From Chitinophagales bacterium (GTDB lineage Bacteria > Bacteroidota > Bacteroidia > Chitinophagales > CAIOSU01), in NCBI GenBank assembly GCA_026003335.1, contig BPHB01000002.1:793363-857362 (forward strand): a stretch of 64,000 nucleotides of DNA, given 5' to 3'. The position numbers and the translations under genes were made by a program. The notes below the pieces were generated by a model. It did not search any database. It saw nothing but the letters and a program-made list of their open reading frames with translations, and was not told the origin of the DNA. The number at the start of each line of letters is the position of its first letter. The stretch's first letter is position 1. This document shows, piece by piece, positions 1 through 9,563 of this stretch.

Positions 1-2
1 AA

Positions 3-431
3 CGCCCACGCATTGAAGAAATGTGCCGCTCCCTCAAGGTTTGTGAAGACGTAAGATTTTTAGGAAAGCAAGACCCCGTTGAAGAACTGCTGGCAATAGC
101 AGACCTATTCATTCTGCCTTCTGAAAGTGAAAGCTTCGGTCTTGCTGCTCTGGAAGCCATGGCCTGCCAGGTTCCGATTATCTCATCAAATGCAGGCGGC
201 ATTCCGGAAATCAATATCCACGGGAAGACCGGTTTTCTGAGTAAAATCGGAGATGTGGATGATATGGCACGCAATACCATCAGGCTGCTGCAGGACGAAA
301 ACATGCTTCAACGCTTTCGCACACAGGCCTATACACATGCCCGGCAATATGACATCAATAATATTCTTCCCCGTTATGAAAATTTTTATTCCCGTGTGAT
401 TGCAGGTGTTTCAGTTGAACAGGACAAATAA
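3..431 (+). CDS. bshA: N-acetyl-alpha-D-glucosaminyl L-malate synthase, 3' end
   Basis: This is the C-terminal part of a GT4 glycosyltransferase; the frame is open to the left edge, so the start lies outside the window. The visible 143 residues carry the GT-B donor-binding half: LGKQD, then the ESFGLAALEAMA motif whose glutamates contact the nucleotide sugar, then GGIPEI and GKTGFL. The LGKQD..ELLAIADL..PSESESFGL series matches BshA, which makes GlcNAc-malate from UDP-GlcNAc and L-malate as the first step of bacillithiol synthesis in the cytoplasm. Bacillithiol occurs in many Bacteroidota, so the call fits the lineage. A generic GT4 enzyme remains possible because the acceptor-binding half is not visible. 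Family knowledge is from memory. Confidence 0.8.
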   Translation, partial: RPRIEEMCRSLKVCEDVRFLGKQDPVEELLAIADLFILPSESESFGLAALEAMACQVPIISSNAGGIPEINIHGKTGFLSKIGDVDDMARNTIRLLQDENMLQRFRTQAYTHARQYDINNILPRYENFYSRVIAGVSVEQDK

Positions 432-447
432 TTTTCCGTTCTTGCCG

Positions 448-481
448 CTGTAAACCTGTTTCTGCTGTAAATCTGTTTCTG
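448..481. repeat. 17-bp tandem duplication before a start codon
   Basis: Two adjacent copies of CTGTAAAYCTGTTTCTG (448-464 and 465-481) differ at one base. The second copy ends directly at the ATG of the membrane protein gene at 482. It forms the whole leader between bshA and that gene, so it may affect translation initiation, but no function can be assigned. Confidence 0.75.
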
Positions 482-2011
482 ATGTCAAAAAAAACCGAAA
501 GCCTGATTTTGTTTTCGGTAGTTGCGTTTTTGCTTGCTATGGGCACCTGGAATTTCTTTTATGCCGAACAGGTAGATCTCTTTGATGGATATGGACCGGA
601 TGGATTGATGTATGGGGGGCGCTATTTCATCAATCTGGAAAAGCGCCTGCTTGAGGGTGATGGTCCGGAAGCGATGTATGGGCGCTGTTTACCGATGTTG
701 CTGGTGAGAACCGGTATGCGCCTGGCGGGGTTGCCGGTTGAGCCGGATAAAACCTATGCACTCGGTTATGGAAATTTTTCGTCTGGCAATGTCGTGCTGG
801 CTTACGAGATATATAACTTTATTATCTACCTCCTCATCGTGGCAGCGCTTGTTTTCCTTTGCCATTCCCTTGCGTGTTCGCCCCTCCAAACAGCTGCCTG
901 CCTCATCCTCGTGCTGGTGAATTTTGCTAACCTGAAACGTTTCTTCCTCGAGCCCGTCTCCCTGGACCCCTCCATCCTGCTCCATGCTATTCTGCTGCTT
1001 GCCTTCTACCTGCGCAAAAACATGCTGCTCCTGGCCCTCACGGCCATTGCCGGCTTTGCCATCAACGAATTCAACGCCTATGCCGGCCTGCTGCTGTGTG
1101 CCTTCCCCTTTAAGCCTCTCCCCACCAACTCCTCTTCCCCCTCTCTGAAATCTTTCCTGTCTGCCTCCGCTGCCGGTATCATCGCTGCCATTGCTGTCTA
1201 TACCTACTTTTTGCCCCTTTGCCCCGATCCCCTGGAAAGTCCGCCTATCCGCTATCTGTTCCCTCTCAGCGTAGCTCTGCTGGCTGCCTTTGTCTTTCTG
1301 GCTATGTTCTTCCTGTTGCGCGACCTTGACCTCTCGTCCCTTCTCAACCCGGCTTCGTTGTCCACCCTCCAATGGCGTGTTTTACTCCCGGTGCTTCTCA
1401 TCTTTGTCGCTTATCGTGTATTTGGTTATCTCATGGCGCAGGAAGAAAGAATCGTTTGCCAGAGCAATGGTCCCATCAATCACCTTATCACCGGCATCGT
1501 CTATGGCGCTGCCAGACCTCTGGGGCATGTAGTCGCCTTTACAATGTATTTCGGCTCCAGCCTTTTGCTAACTGCCCTCTTCTATCGTTCCTTTGCACGA
1601 CAGGTTCTTTCTTTAGGCATACCCGTATTCATTTTGGTACTTATCGGTTTACTTCTCTTCCTCAACACCAACTCCCGGCAATTAATATACTATAGCGTAT
1701 TGCTGCCAGCCGTACTCTGTCCGTTGATCAACTTTAAACCCTGGCAGGTGGTGGCTTTGTTCTTCATCAATCTTGGATTGTCCAAATTCTGGGTCAAAAT
1801 CAACCCCCTTGGAACAGACCTTTTTCTGGAGGCTGTAAAACAAGGAAACCGTGTGGCCCTCACTTCTCCACCTCTTCAGAAGTATTATGTAAACTTTGGC
1901 GTATGGATCAGTGATGAGAATTATTTCTTCTGGCTGGGAATTAGTAGTGTTATCCTTATTCTGCTGGCAGCTCTTTTTAAACTTCATGGTGCACCGATTA
2001 CAGCAAAATAG
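482..2011 (+). CDS. multi-pass membrane protein, tandem copy 1
   Basis: This 509-residue protein was not assigned to a known family. It begins with a hydrophobic segment (residues about 9-27), followed by a soluble region with [13 protein letters not shown] (about residues 36-48), then roughly ten hydrophobic segments to the C-terminus. This layout, with an early extracytoplasmic loop holding acidic residues, resembles GT-C type polytopic glycosyltransferases or O-antigen ligases, but no diagnostic motif was identified. The next gene (2093-3658) is a close paralogue. DNA identity between the two is very high in the middle (about 810-1440 against 2420-3050) and near the 3' end, and lower at the 5' end and around 1560-1690. 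The middle is strongly pyrimidine-rich with C-ending codons, which gives a long meaningless antisense frame. It lies 50 bp after bshA and may be co-transcribed with it. Confidence 0.8.
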   Translation: MSKKTESLILFSVVAFLLAMGTWNFFYAEQVDLFDGYGPDGLMYGGRYFINLEKRLLEGDGPEAMYGRCLPMLLVRTGMRLAGLPVEPDKTYALGYGNFSSGNVVLAYEIYNFIIYLLIVAALVFLCHSLACSPLQTAACLILVLVNFANLKRFFLEPVSLDPSILLHAILLLAFYLRKNMLLLALTAIAGFAINEFNAYAGLLLCAFPFKPLPTNSSSPSLKSFLSASAAGIIAAIAVYTYFLPLCPDPLESPPIRYLFPLSVALLAAFVFLAMFFLLRDLDLSSLLNPASLSTLQWRVLLPVLLIFVAYRVFGYLMAQEERIVCQSNGPINHLITGIVYGAARPLGHVVAFTMYFGSSLLLTALFYRSFARQVLSLGIPVFILVLIGLLLFLNTNSRQLIYYSVLLPAVLCPLINFKPWQVVALFFINLGLSKFWVKINPLGTDLFLEAVKQGNRVALTSPPLQKYYVNFGVWISDENYFFWLGISSVILILLAALFKLHGAPITAK

Positions 2012-2092
2012 TTTCTGCATCTACATTTTTATTATACATTCTTGATGTTCTTTCACCCCAGATGTAATTTGTATTTTTTGTCTGAATCATGA

Positions 2093-3658
2093 ATGATGTC
2101 AAAACGAGTTGGACACTTACTTCTGTTATCTGTAGTTAGCTTTCTGCTTGCTATCGGCACCTGGAATTTCTTTTATGCCGAACAGGTAGATCTCTTTGAT
2201 GGATATGGACCTGATGGATTGATGTATGGGGGGCGCAATTTCATCAATCTGGAAGCGCGCATCATTAAGGGAAACTTAAAAGATTTAATATATCGCCGTT
2301 GCCTGCCTATGCTAGTAGTAAGAAGTGGTATGCGTATAGCTGGTGTACCCGTTATGCCTGAAAAAAAATATGCTCTCGGTCCAGGACATTTTACCTGCCA
2401 TAATGTGCTGGTAGCTTACAAGATATATAACTTTATTATCTACCTCCTCATCGTGGCAGCGCTTGTTTTCCTTTGTCATTCCCTTGCGTGTTCGCCCCTC
2501 CAAACAGCTGCCTGCCTCATCCTCGTGCTGGTGAATTTTGCTAACCTGAAACGTTTCTTCCTCGAGCCCGTCTCCCTGGACCCCTCCATCCTGCTCCATG
2601 CTATTCTGCTGCTTGCCTTCTACCTGCGCAAAAACATGCTGCTCCTGGCCCTCACGGCCATTGCCGGCTTTGCCATCAACGAATTCAACGCCTATGCTGG
2701 CCTGCTGCTGTGTGCCTTCCCCTTTAAACCTCTCCCTATCAACTCCTCTTCCCTCTCTCTGAAATCTTTCCTTTCTGCCTCCGTTGCCGGTATCATCGCT
2801 GCCATTGCTGTCTATACCTACTTTTTGCCCTTTTGTCCCGATCCCCTGGAAAGTCCGCCTATCCGCTATCTGTTCCCTCTCAGCGTGGCTCTGCTGGCTG
2901 CCTTTGTCTTTCTGGCTATGTTCTTCCTGTTGCGCGACCTTGACCTCTCCTCCCTTCTCAACCCGGCTGCGTTGTCCACCTTGCAATGGCGTGTTTTACT
3001 CCCGGTGCTTCTCATCTTTATCGCTTACCGTGTATTTAGTTATTTCATGGCAAAAGAAGAATGGTTTGTTTGCCAGAGCAGTGGCCCTATCAGACACCTT
3101 ATAGCGGCCATCGTCTATGGCGCTGCCAGACCTCTGGGACATGTGGTCGCCTTTACGATGTATTTCGGTTCCAGCCTCATACTGACTGCTTTCTTTTACC
3201 GCAAATTCGCAACCCGCATTCACGCACTCGGTTTACCCATCTTCCTGCTTGTCTTAATAGGTATTCCGCTTGCCCTGAATACTCACTCTCGCCAACTCAT
3301 GTTCTATAGCGTATTGCTGCCAGCCGTACTCTGTCCGTTGATCAACTTTAAACCCTGGCAGGTGGTGGCTTTGTTGTTCATCAATCTTGGATTGTCCAAA
3401 TTCTGGGTCAAAATCAATCCCCTTGGAACAGACCTTTTTCTGGAGGCCTTAAAACAAGGAAATCGTATAGCCCTTATTTCTCCACCCCTTCAGAAGTATT
3501 ATGTAAACTTTGGCGTGTGGATCAGTGATGAGAATTATTTCTTCTGGCTGGGGATAACAGCAGCTGTCGGGCTTTTTCTTGCACTGGTATTTTTATTTAA
3601 GCAACCGCAGGAGCAGCCTGTTGCAGCAGGCGTACAAATGAATGAGGGGAAAACTTAA
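2093..3658 (+). CDS. multi-pass membrane protein, tandem copy 2
   Basis: This 521-residue paralogue of the preceding gene shares the N-terminal hydrophobic segment, the [20 protein letters not shown] region and the same series of membrane segments. It differs in the first loop (residues about 50-105), in a patch near residues 360-400, and in a longer polar tail. Starts at 2093 or 2096 are equally possible (ATGATG); 2093 is used here. Its TAA stop (3656-3658) overlaps the stop of infB on the other strand (3655-3657), so the two genes converge with shared bases and no room for a separate terminator. The function is unknown; a polytopic envelope enzyme is a guess from topology only. Confidence 0.8.
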   Translation: MMSKRVGHLLLLSVVSFLLAIGTWNFFYAEQVDLFDGYGPDGLMYGGRNFINLEARIIKGNLKDLIYRRCLPMLVVRSGMRIAGVPVMPEKKYALGPGHFTCHNVLVAYKIYNFIIYLLIVAALVFLCHSLACSPLQTAACLILVLVNFANLKRFFLEPVSLDPSILLHAILLLAFYLRKNMLLLALTAIAGFAINEFNAYAGLLLCAFPFKPLPINSSSLSLKSFLSASVAGIIAAIAVYTYFLPFCPDPLESPPIRYLFPLSVALLAAFVFLAMFFLLRDLDLSSLLNPAALSTLQWRVLLPVLLIFIAYRVFSYFMAKEEWFVCQSSGPIRHLIAAIVYGAARPLGHVVAFTMYFGSSLILTAFFYRKFATRIHALGLPIFLLVLIGIPLALNTHSRQLMFYSVLLPAVLCPLINFKPWQVVALLFINLGLSKFWVKINPLGTDLFLEALKQGNRIALISPPLQKYYVNFGVWISDENYFFWLGITAAVGLFLALVFLFKQPQEQPVAAGVQMNEGKT

Positions 3659-6291
3659 AGTTTTCTCTTCACCTCGGTTTCTTCGTAGGCCTCAATATGG
3701 TCTCCTACTTTGACGTCATTGTATTCTTTGAGGTGAATGCCGCATTCCTGCCCTGAGACGACCTCTTTCACTTCGTCTTTAAACCGCTTGAGGGTATCAA
3801 TTTCTCCGGTAAACACCACAATGCCTTCGCGGATGACGCGGACTTTGGATTTTGCCGGGATTTTACCCTCTATGACCTGGCAGCCGGCAATAGTGCCTAC
3901 CTTGCTAACTTTAAAGAGCTCTTTTACTTCAGCGGTGCCCAAAACTTTTTCTTCAATGGTAGGTTCCAGCATGCCCTCTATAGCGGTTTTGATTTGTTCA
4001 ATGGCATCATAGATTATGGAATAGAGCCGTATTTCAATATTTTCTTTTTCAGCAAGTTTGCGGGCTGTTGGGGAAGGACGAACCTGGAATCCGATGATAA
4101 CGGCATCTGATGCAGAGGCCAGCAGGACATCGGATTCAGTGATTTGTCCTACAGCACTATGGACTACATTTACCATTACTTCCTCGGTGGAAAGCTTTTG
4201 TATGGCATCGGTAAGTGCTTGTACGGAGCCATCCACATCGGCCTTCACGATAAGTTTCAGCTCTTTAAATGTACCAAGCGCTCTTCTGCGGCCAATTTCA
4301 TCCAGGGTAATGTGTTTTTTCGTCCGCAGGCCTTGCTCCCGAAGAATCTGCTCGCGCCTGTTGGTGACCTCTTTGGCCTCTTGTTCAGAGGAATAGACTT
4401 TGAAGGCTTCTCCTGCAGTCGGAGCGCCATTCAAACCAAGGATAAGCACGGCAGAGGCAGGTCCGGCTTCAGTACGTCTTTCTCCTTTTTCATTGAACAT
4501 GGCCTTTACCTTACCGTAGTAGATGCCTGCTACCACCACATCGCCTATATGGAGGGTACCGTTCTGGACCAGCAGAGTGGCAACATAGCCGCGTCCTTTA
4601 TCCAGGCTGGCTTCAATGACCGTTCCTACTGCAGGGCGGTGGGGATTGCATTTGAGTTCCAGCAGCTCGGCTTCCAGCAGAATCTTATCCAGCAGTTTAT
4701 CAATGTTGATCCCTTTCTTTGCAGAAATCTCCTGTGACTGGTATTTGCCTCCCCATTCTTCCACCAGGAGGTTCATATTTGCCAGCTGTTCGCGTATTTT
4801 ATCGGGATTGGCTCCTTCCTTATCAATTTTATTAATGGCAAAAATCATCGGCACGCCCGCGGCCTGGGCATGGCTGATGGCTTCTTTGGTTTGAGGCATG
4901 ACGGCATCATCAGCTGCTATGACGATAACTGCTATGTCCGTCACACTGGCGCCCCGGGCGCGCATGGCTGTAAAGGCTTCATGACCGGGAGTATCCAGAA
5001 AAACGATTTTTTTACCGCTTTCGGTGGTTACTTCGTATGCTCCTATATGTTGGGTGATACCACCTGCCTCCTGGCTGGTGACATTGGTTCTGCGTATGTA
5101 ATCCAGCAGAGAGGTTTTCCCATGATCTACATGACCCATCACGGTGACGATAGGGGCACGCTCTACGGTATTTTGGGCATCATCTTCCTGCAGATCTTCT
5201 ACTTCTGCCTGATCAGAGATGGTGATGAATTTCACTTTGTATCCGAATTCATCGGCCACCAGCTCTATTACCTCTGCGTTCAGACGCTGATTAATGGACA
5301 CTACAACACCCAGTTTCAGGCATTTGCTGATGACTTCAGTAGGGCTTACATTCATCAGGCTGGCCAGTTCGCTGACTGAAATAAATTCCGTTACCTGCAG
5401 GATATTAGAGTCTATCGTTTCGGACTGGCCGGCTTCTGCTGCATCCTCTCTTTTCTGGCGTTTGATACGGGTTTTAACTGCTTTGCCCTTGGTATGCGTT
5501 CCGAGCTTGGCCATTGTGGCCCTGATCTTCTCCTGGATTTCCTTGTCTGAGATTTGAGGTTGCTCTTCACTGCCCTTTCCGCTTTTTGAGCGGCTTCCTG
5601 CTCCCTCACCCCGATCGTCAGCCTTGTCTTTGAGTGAAACCTTTTTGACGATGCGCCTACGTTTCCGTCTGGGTTCTTTGGGTTCTGGTTTACTTTTCGT
5701 ATCGGGTTTTTCAACCGGTAGCTCAATCTTATCAATTACCTTGGGGCCGGTAAGTATAACTTTCGGGGTTTTTATCCATTCCGGTTCAGAAGGAGTTTCT
5801 TTAACGGGTTGTTCCTGGGGGATTTCCGATTCAGCCTTTTCGGTAATCTCCTGTTTCTGTGGTTTGGGTTTCAGATCTATTTTACCCACTACCTTAGGCC
5901 CGCTAAGCTCCACCCGCGGGGTTTCCTGTACATCTGTTTCATCTTCTTTAGTCTTGGTTTTCTTTTCTTTGATATCCAGGGTTTGGGCTCCGGTGGTTTT
6001 AATAAGCACCTCTTCGGTTTCATTTTCTTTTTTTGGAGGAGGTACTTTTGTGGAAAGCACAATGTCTTTATGGTCGCTGGTGCCGATGACAATTTTTTCG
6101 GCCTTAGACTTAATGTCTGCATCCTTCTGGAACTCGTTGATCAGAAGTCTGTACATTTCTTCAGTGAGCTTTGCTGTGGGTTTGTCTTCCACGTCATAGC
6201 CCGCATTTTTCAGGTGCTCAATAATGGTTTGAGTACCCACATTCAGCTCACTGGCAACTTTAACTAACCTCAGGTTTTTAACTTCTGACAT
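3655..6291 (-). CDS. infB: translation initiation factor IF-2
   Basis: IF-2 is the GTPase that places initiator fMet-tRNA on the 30S subunit and drives 50S joining. The 878-residue protein begins with an IF2_N helical domain (residues 1-55), followed by a long charged linker rich in Lys, Glu and Pro, and a second IF2_N-like segment near residue 310. The G domain starts near residue 385 with GHVDHGKT (P-loop), DTPGHEAF (G3), NKID (G4) and SAKKG (G5). Domains II, III and the tRNA-binding C-terminal barrel follow. Length is normal for Bacteroidota. It is the last gene of rimP-nusA-infB, 81 bp after nusA, the usual order in this phylum. No ribosome binding site of Shine-Dalgarno type is visible. 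Confidence 0.98.
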   Translation of the reverse strand: MSEVKNLRLVKVASELNVGTQTIIEHLKNAGYDVEDKPTAKLTEEMYRLLINEFQKDADIKSKAEKIVIGTSDHKDIVLSTKVPPPKKENETEEVLIKTTGAQTLDIKEKKTKTKEDETDVQETPRVELSGPKVVGKIDLKPKPQKQEITEKAESEIPQEQPVKETPSEPEWIKTPKVILTGPKVIDKIELPVEKPDTKSKPEPKEPRRKRRRIVKKVSLKDKADDRGEGAGSRSKSGKGSEEQPQISDKEIQEKIRATMAKLGTHTKGKAVKTRIKRQKREDAAEAGQSETIDSNILQVTEFISVSELASLMNVSPTEVISKCLKLGVVVSINQRLNAEVIELVADEFGYKVKFITISDQAEVEDLQEDDAQNTVERAPIVTVMGHVDHGKTSLLDYIRRTNVTSQEAGGITQHIGAYEVTTESGKKIVFLDTPGHEAFTAMRARGASVTDIAVIVIAADDAVMPQTKEAISHAQAAGVPMIFAINKIDKEGANPDKIREQLANMNLLVEEWGGKYQSQEISAKKGINIDKLLDKILLEAELLELKCNPHRPAVGTVIEASLDKGRGYVATLLVQNGTLHIGDVVVAGIYYGKVKAMFNEKGERRTEAGPASAVLILGLNGAPTAGEAFKVYSSEQEAKEVTNRREQILREQGLRTKKHITLDEIGRRRALGTFKELKLIVKADVDGSVQALTDAIQKLSTEEVMVNVVHSAVGQITESDVLLASASDAVIIGFQVRPSPTARKLAEKENIEIRLYSIIYDAIEQIKTAIEGMLEPTIEEKVLGTAEVKELFKVSKVGTIAGCQVIEGKIPAKSKVRVIREGIVVFTGEIDTLKRFKDEVKEVVSGQECGIHLKEYNDVKVGDHIEAYEETEVKRKL

Positions 6292-6372
6292 CCGGAGTTT
6301 TCCTTCTATTGCTAATTTGATTCATTAAACCATTAAAGATGCAAATTTAAGCTTTCGCTCAAGTAACACTGT

Positions 6373-7635
6373 TTAGTGTCGGGTATTCTTATCGTCATGC
6401 TCAAATTCTGCCCGCAGTATCCGGAGCACTTCATTAATAGTTTCCTCTTCCAGGTCGGTACGCCTGACCAGCTCTTCCTTGCTGAGTTCAAGAACCGACT
6501 TGGCGGTATCACACCCGATGGCCTTCAGCTCGTCAATAATCCAGCTGTCAATTTCATCGGCAAATTCATCCAGGTCTACATCGTATTCTTCGCCTTCATC
6601 AATATCCCGATACACGTCAATCTGATAGCCCACCAGGCGACTTGCCAGGCGGATATTGATGCCTCCTTTTCCGATGGCCAATGACACCTGATCCGGCTTC
6701 AGATACACCGCTACTGATTTTTTCTCTTCGTTAATCTCCAGAGAAGTGATTTTTGCCGGAGCCAGTGCACGGGTAATAAGGAGGCTGAGATTGTTAGTAT
6801 GGTTAATAATGTCAATGTTTTCATTTTTGAGCTCTCTGACTATTCCATGAATACGGGAACCCTTCATGCCGACACAGGCACCTACCGGGTCAATGCGGTC
6901 ATCATAGGACTCCACAACTACCTTGGCTTTTTCACCCGGTTCGCGCACAATATTGCGAATGGTAATCAGTCCATCAAAAATTTCAGGCACTTCCAGTTCC
7001 ATCAATTTAGCCAGGAAGGCGTTGTCGGTTCTTGAGAGAATGACTACGGGATTGCTCCCCCGCATTTCTACTTTTTTCACTACAGCACGTACCGTATCTC
7101 CTTTTTTGAAGAAGTCGTGTTTTATCTGTTCAGACTTGGGTAGGATGAGTTCATTCCCCTCATCATCCAGCAGTAAGACTTCCTTTTTCCAGACCTGATA
7201 TACCTCAGCCGTTACTATTTCTCCCACGCGGTCTTTGTACTTTTTATAGATTTCGTCTTTTTCCAGTTCATTTACTTTTGCCTGAAGGGTTTGTTTGAAT
7301 GTAAGTGCTGCCCTGCGGGTGAAAGTTTCTACGGGTATGGGCTCGTAGGCTTCTTCTCCCACCTCATAATCGGGCTCTATTTGCAGCGCTTCGGAAAGGG
7401 CAATCTGCTTATTCGGGTCTTCTACTTTTCCGTCTTCCACGATCTCTCTTCTGCGCCAGATTTCAATATCCCCTTTCTCGGTGTTCATGATAATATCAAA
7501 GTTTTCGTCCGTACCATATTTTTTCCTGAGCAGAGTGCGAAACACTTCTTCCAGGACCTTCATCATGGTCGGGCGATCAATGTTTTTGTTGTCCTTAAAT
7601 TCAGTGAAGGACTCTATCAGTTCTGCTTTGTTCAT
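6373..7635 (-). CDS. nusA: transcription termination/antitermination factor NusA
   Basis: NusA binds RNA polymerase and nascent RNA and modulates pausing, termination and antitermination. The 420 residues show the N-terminal polymerase-binding domain (1-130), an S1 domain (about 140-210), and two KH domains (about 230-350) with the GMKGSR and AIGKGGINIRLASRL signatures. A short C-terminal helical region (about 360-415) resembles a single helix-hairpin-helix unit, so the double acidic repeats of E. coli NusA are absent, as is normal outside Proteobacteria. It lies 4 bp after rimP and is surely co-transcribed with it. Confidence 0.98.
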   Translation of the reverse strand: MNKAELIESFTEFKDNKNIDRPTMMKVLEEVFRTLLRKKYGTDENFDIIMNTEKGDIEIWRRREIVEDGKVEDPNKQIALSEALQIEPDYEVGEEAYEPIPVETFTRRAALTFKQTLQAKVNELEKDEIYKKYKDRVGEIVTAEVYQVWKKEVLLLDDEGNELILPKSEQIKHDFFKKGDTVRAVVKKVEMRGSNPVVILSRTDNAFLAKLMELEVPEIFDGLITIRNIVREPGEKAKVVVESYDDRIDPVGACVGMKGSRIHGIVRELKNENIDIINHTNNLSLLITRALAPAKITSLEINEEKKSVAVYLKPDQVSLAIGKGGINIRLASRLVGYQIDVYRDIDEGEEYDVDLDEFADEIDSWIIDELKAIGCDTAKSVLELSKEELVRRTDLEEETINEVLRILRAEFEHDDKNTRH

Positions 7636-7639
7636 AATT

Positions 7640-8107
7640 TTAAAAGTTGAGATTGATTTTAGTTGATTTTATATCAGAAACGGGTATTTCCGTTTTTTGC
7701 AATATCTCAGGGTGCCCTTTGCGTTTGCGATGCACGGTCACCAGAAGTTTGTCATCATGCACTTCAGCCAGTGTTCCAATAATTTTCTGCCCGTCATACC
7801 TAACAACAGCTACCTCCCTGCCGATAGCTTTCAGGTATTGCCTTTGGGTTTTAAAGGCATTGTCAATACCCGGGGAGGATACTTCAAGAATATAGTCGTC
7901 TCCTAACAGATTCTCCTTGTCAAGATGATGCTGAAGATATCGGCTCACCTCGGCACACTTGTCAACGGTAATACCCTGATCACCGTCAATAAACACAGTG
8001 AGTTTTCTGCCGTGAAGCCTTGCGTCTACAAAGAAAAATTCAGGCTCGCGGCTGAATTTTTGTTCAACCCACTGTGTAACCTTTCCGATGACAATTTCCG
8101 TATCCAC
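7640..8107 (-). CDS. rimP: ribosome maturation factor RimP
   Basis: RimP acts in late assembly of the 30S subunit. The 155-residue product has the two-domain layout of the family: an N-terminal alpha/beta domain with the GRKLTVFIDGDQGITVDKC region and VSSPGIDN (residues about 85-92), then a small Sm-like barrel with RYDGQKIIGTLAEV. The start used is GTG at 8105-8107; no ATG lies in frame just upstream. It heads the rimP-nusA-infB operon. A perfect inverted repeat followed by five T lies 12-27 nt before the start on the transcribed strand, and a TATATTTG box lies further upstream (separate entries). Confidence 0.95.
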   Translation of the reverse strand: MDTEIVIGKVTQWVEQKFSREPEFFFVDARLHGRKLTVFIDGDQGITVDKCAEVSRYLQHHLDKENLLGDDYILEVSSPGIDNAFKTQRQYLKAIGREVAVVRYDGQKIIGTLAEVHDDKLLVTVHRKRKGHPEILQKTEIPVSDIKSTKINLNF

Positions 8108-8113
8108 ACAATG

Positions 8114-8134
8114 AAAAAGGGGACATCTGTCCCC
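8114..8134 (-). terminator. attenuator-like hairpin in the rimP leader
   Basis: On the minus strand GGGGACA-GA-TGTCCCC is followed by TTTTTC, the form of an intrinsic terminator. It lies between the putative promoter at 8153-8160 and the GTG start of rimP at 8107, so it would act inside the leader of rimP-nusA-infB, not after a gene. The stem is directly visible. A role in premature termination or in masking the start is inferred. Confidence 0.45.
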
Positions 8135-8152
8135 TGTTTTCTAATCCTCTGA

Positions 8153-8160
8153 CAAATATA
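8153..8160 (-). promoter_or_regulatory. putative -7 box for rimP-nusA-infB
   Basis: TATATTTG on the minus strand matches the Bacteroidota primary sigma -7 consensus TAnnTTTG exactly, 46 bp before the rimP start. About 19 bp further upstream lies TTT in place of the usual TTG. The element separates the operon from metK upstream, which ends at 8210. Confidence 0.5.
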
Positions 8161-8209
8161 GTAACTTTTTTTTGCTTTAAAAGTTCCGTATGCGGATATA
8201 CTATTTCAG

Positions 8210-9490
8210 TCAGACAGCTACAGCCCGTGTGCTAAAATTGAAAGCGCTGCGTAGTTTTTCAACATAATTTAGTTCTTCCCAGGGGAACAATTTGACCTGC
8301 ATGATTTTTTTCTGTCCTGCACCGTCTGTGAAAGATTTTGTAACCTCGGCAGGTTTTCTTCCCATATGCCCGTAGGAGGCTGTTTCAAAATAAATGGGTG
8401 TGCGGAGATTAAATCGCTGTTCAATACCGTAGGGGGTGAGATCAAAGATTTCCCGCACTTTTTTGGCGATTTCACTATCCGGCATTTTTATTTTGGATGT
8501 ACCATACGTGTTGACATACACTCCCATGGGCTCAGCAACTCCGATTGCGTAAGCCACCTGCACGAGCACTTCATCACAAAGGCCTGCAGCAACCATATTT
8601 TTGGCGATATGGCGGGTGGCATAGGCCGCTGACCTGTCCACTTTGGAGGGGTCTTTTCCAGAAAAAGCACCTCCTCCATGGGCACCTTTTCCACCGTAGG
8701 TATCCACAATGATTTTTCGGCCGGTAAGGCCAGTATCTCCATGCGGCCCCCCGATCACAAATTTGCCGGTGGGGTTGACATGATAACGAATATCCTTTTT
8801 GAAAAGAGCTTTTACTGCAGGGTTTTCAATGGAATCCATGACGCGGGGCATTAGGATGTGTATGACGTCATCCTTAATCTTCTGTAGCATCCGCGCATCG
8901 TCTTTATCAAACTCATCATGCTGGGTGGACACTACAATGGTATCAATACTCAGAGGAATATGATCATCGGAATACTCCACGGTTACCTGTGATTTGGCAT
9001 CAGGTCGCAGATAGGGTATTTCTTTCCCCTCCCGCCTGATTTGAGCCAATACTTCCAAAATGCGGTGAGCAAGGAATAGTGGCAACGGCATGTAGTCTTC
9101 GGTTTCTTTTGTAGCATAACCGAACATCATTCCCTGGTCTCCGGCTCCCTGTAATCGCGGATCCTGGCGATCCACGCCCATGTTGATGTCAGGAGACTGT
9201 TCATGGATAGCGGAGAGAATACCACAGGAATTGGCCTCAAACATGTATTCTGAGCGGGTATAGCCTATCTTCCGGATTACCTCGCGGGCGATGCTTTGTA
9301 CATCCAAATAAACCGATGACTTCACTTCTCCGGCCAATACCACCTGCCCGGTGGTAACCAGCGTTTCACAGGCAACTTTAGACCTGGGGTCAAAGGCCAG
9401 AAAATGATCTACAAGGGCATCACTGATCTGGTCGGCAACCTTATCGGGATGCCCTTCAGAAACCGACTCGGAAGTAAACAGGTAGGGCAT
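8210..9490 (-). CDS. metK: S-adenosylmethionine synthetase
   Basis: MetK makes S-adenosylmethionine from methionine and ATP in the cytoplasm. The 426-residue protein begins with [19 protein letters not shown], whose His and Asp bind ATP and Mg. It contains the signature hexapeptide GAGDQG followed by MMFGYA (about residues 117-128) and the phosphate-binding glycine-rich loop [16 protein letters not shown] (about 270-285). Length and motifs are complete. A well-formed promoter lies 45 bp upstream (9535-9563), so the gene has its own transcription unit. No SAM riboswitch was recognised in the short leader. Confidence 0.98.
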   Translation of the reverse strand: MPYLFTSESVSEGHPDKVADQISDALVDHFLAFDPRSKVACETLVTTGQVVLAGEVKSSVYLDVQSIAREVIRKIGYTRSEYMFEANSCGILSAIHEQSPDINMGVDRQDPRLQGAGDQGMMFGYATKETEDYMPLPLFLAHRILEVLAQIRREGKEIPYLRPDAKSQVTVEYSDDHIPLSIDTIVVSTQHDEFDKDDARMLQKIKDDVIHILMPRVMDSIENPAVKALFKKDIRYHVNPTGKFVIGGPHGDTGLTGRKIIVDTYGGKGAHGGGAFSGKDPSKVDRSAAYATRHIAKNMVAAGLCDEVLVQVAYAIGVAEPMGVYVNTYGTSKIKMPDSEIAKKVREIFDLTPYGIEQRFNLRTPIYFETASYGHMGRKPAEVTKSFTDGAGQKKIMQVKLFPWEELNYVEKLRSAFNFSTRAVAV

Positions 9491-9534
9491 AAAAAATCAT
9501 GTGCATGTTTGGGGAATAAAAATGTCCTTTGCTA

Positions 9535-9563
9535 CAAAGATATTTAAAAACTTAATAGGCCAA
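9535..9563 (-). promoter_or_regulatory. Bacteroidota-type promoter of metK
   Basis: On the minus strand TTG (9561-9563) and TATCTTTG (9535-9542) are separated by 18 bp. This fits the Bacteroidota TTG-N(about 19)-TAnnTTTG promoter. The -33 element lies inside the 3' end of the upstream E1 gene. The metK start codon is 45 bp downstream. Confidence 0.65.

Noticed and set aside
689..1372. Long antisense frame (227 codons) within membrane protein copy 1, with a matching one at 2312-2986
   Set aside because: Both are rich in Gln, Gly, Glu and Arg and mirror the pyrimidine-rich coding strand. They are alike only because the two genes are near-identical at DNA level.
4144..4737. Long plus-strand frames opposite infB (also 4870-5379 and 5624-6199)
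   Set aside because: All lie inside the infB gene, whose GTPase motifs are complete on the minus strand.
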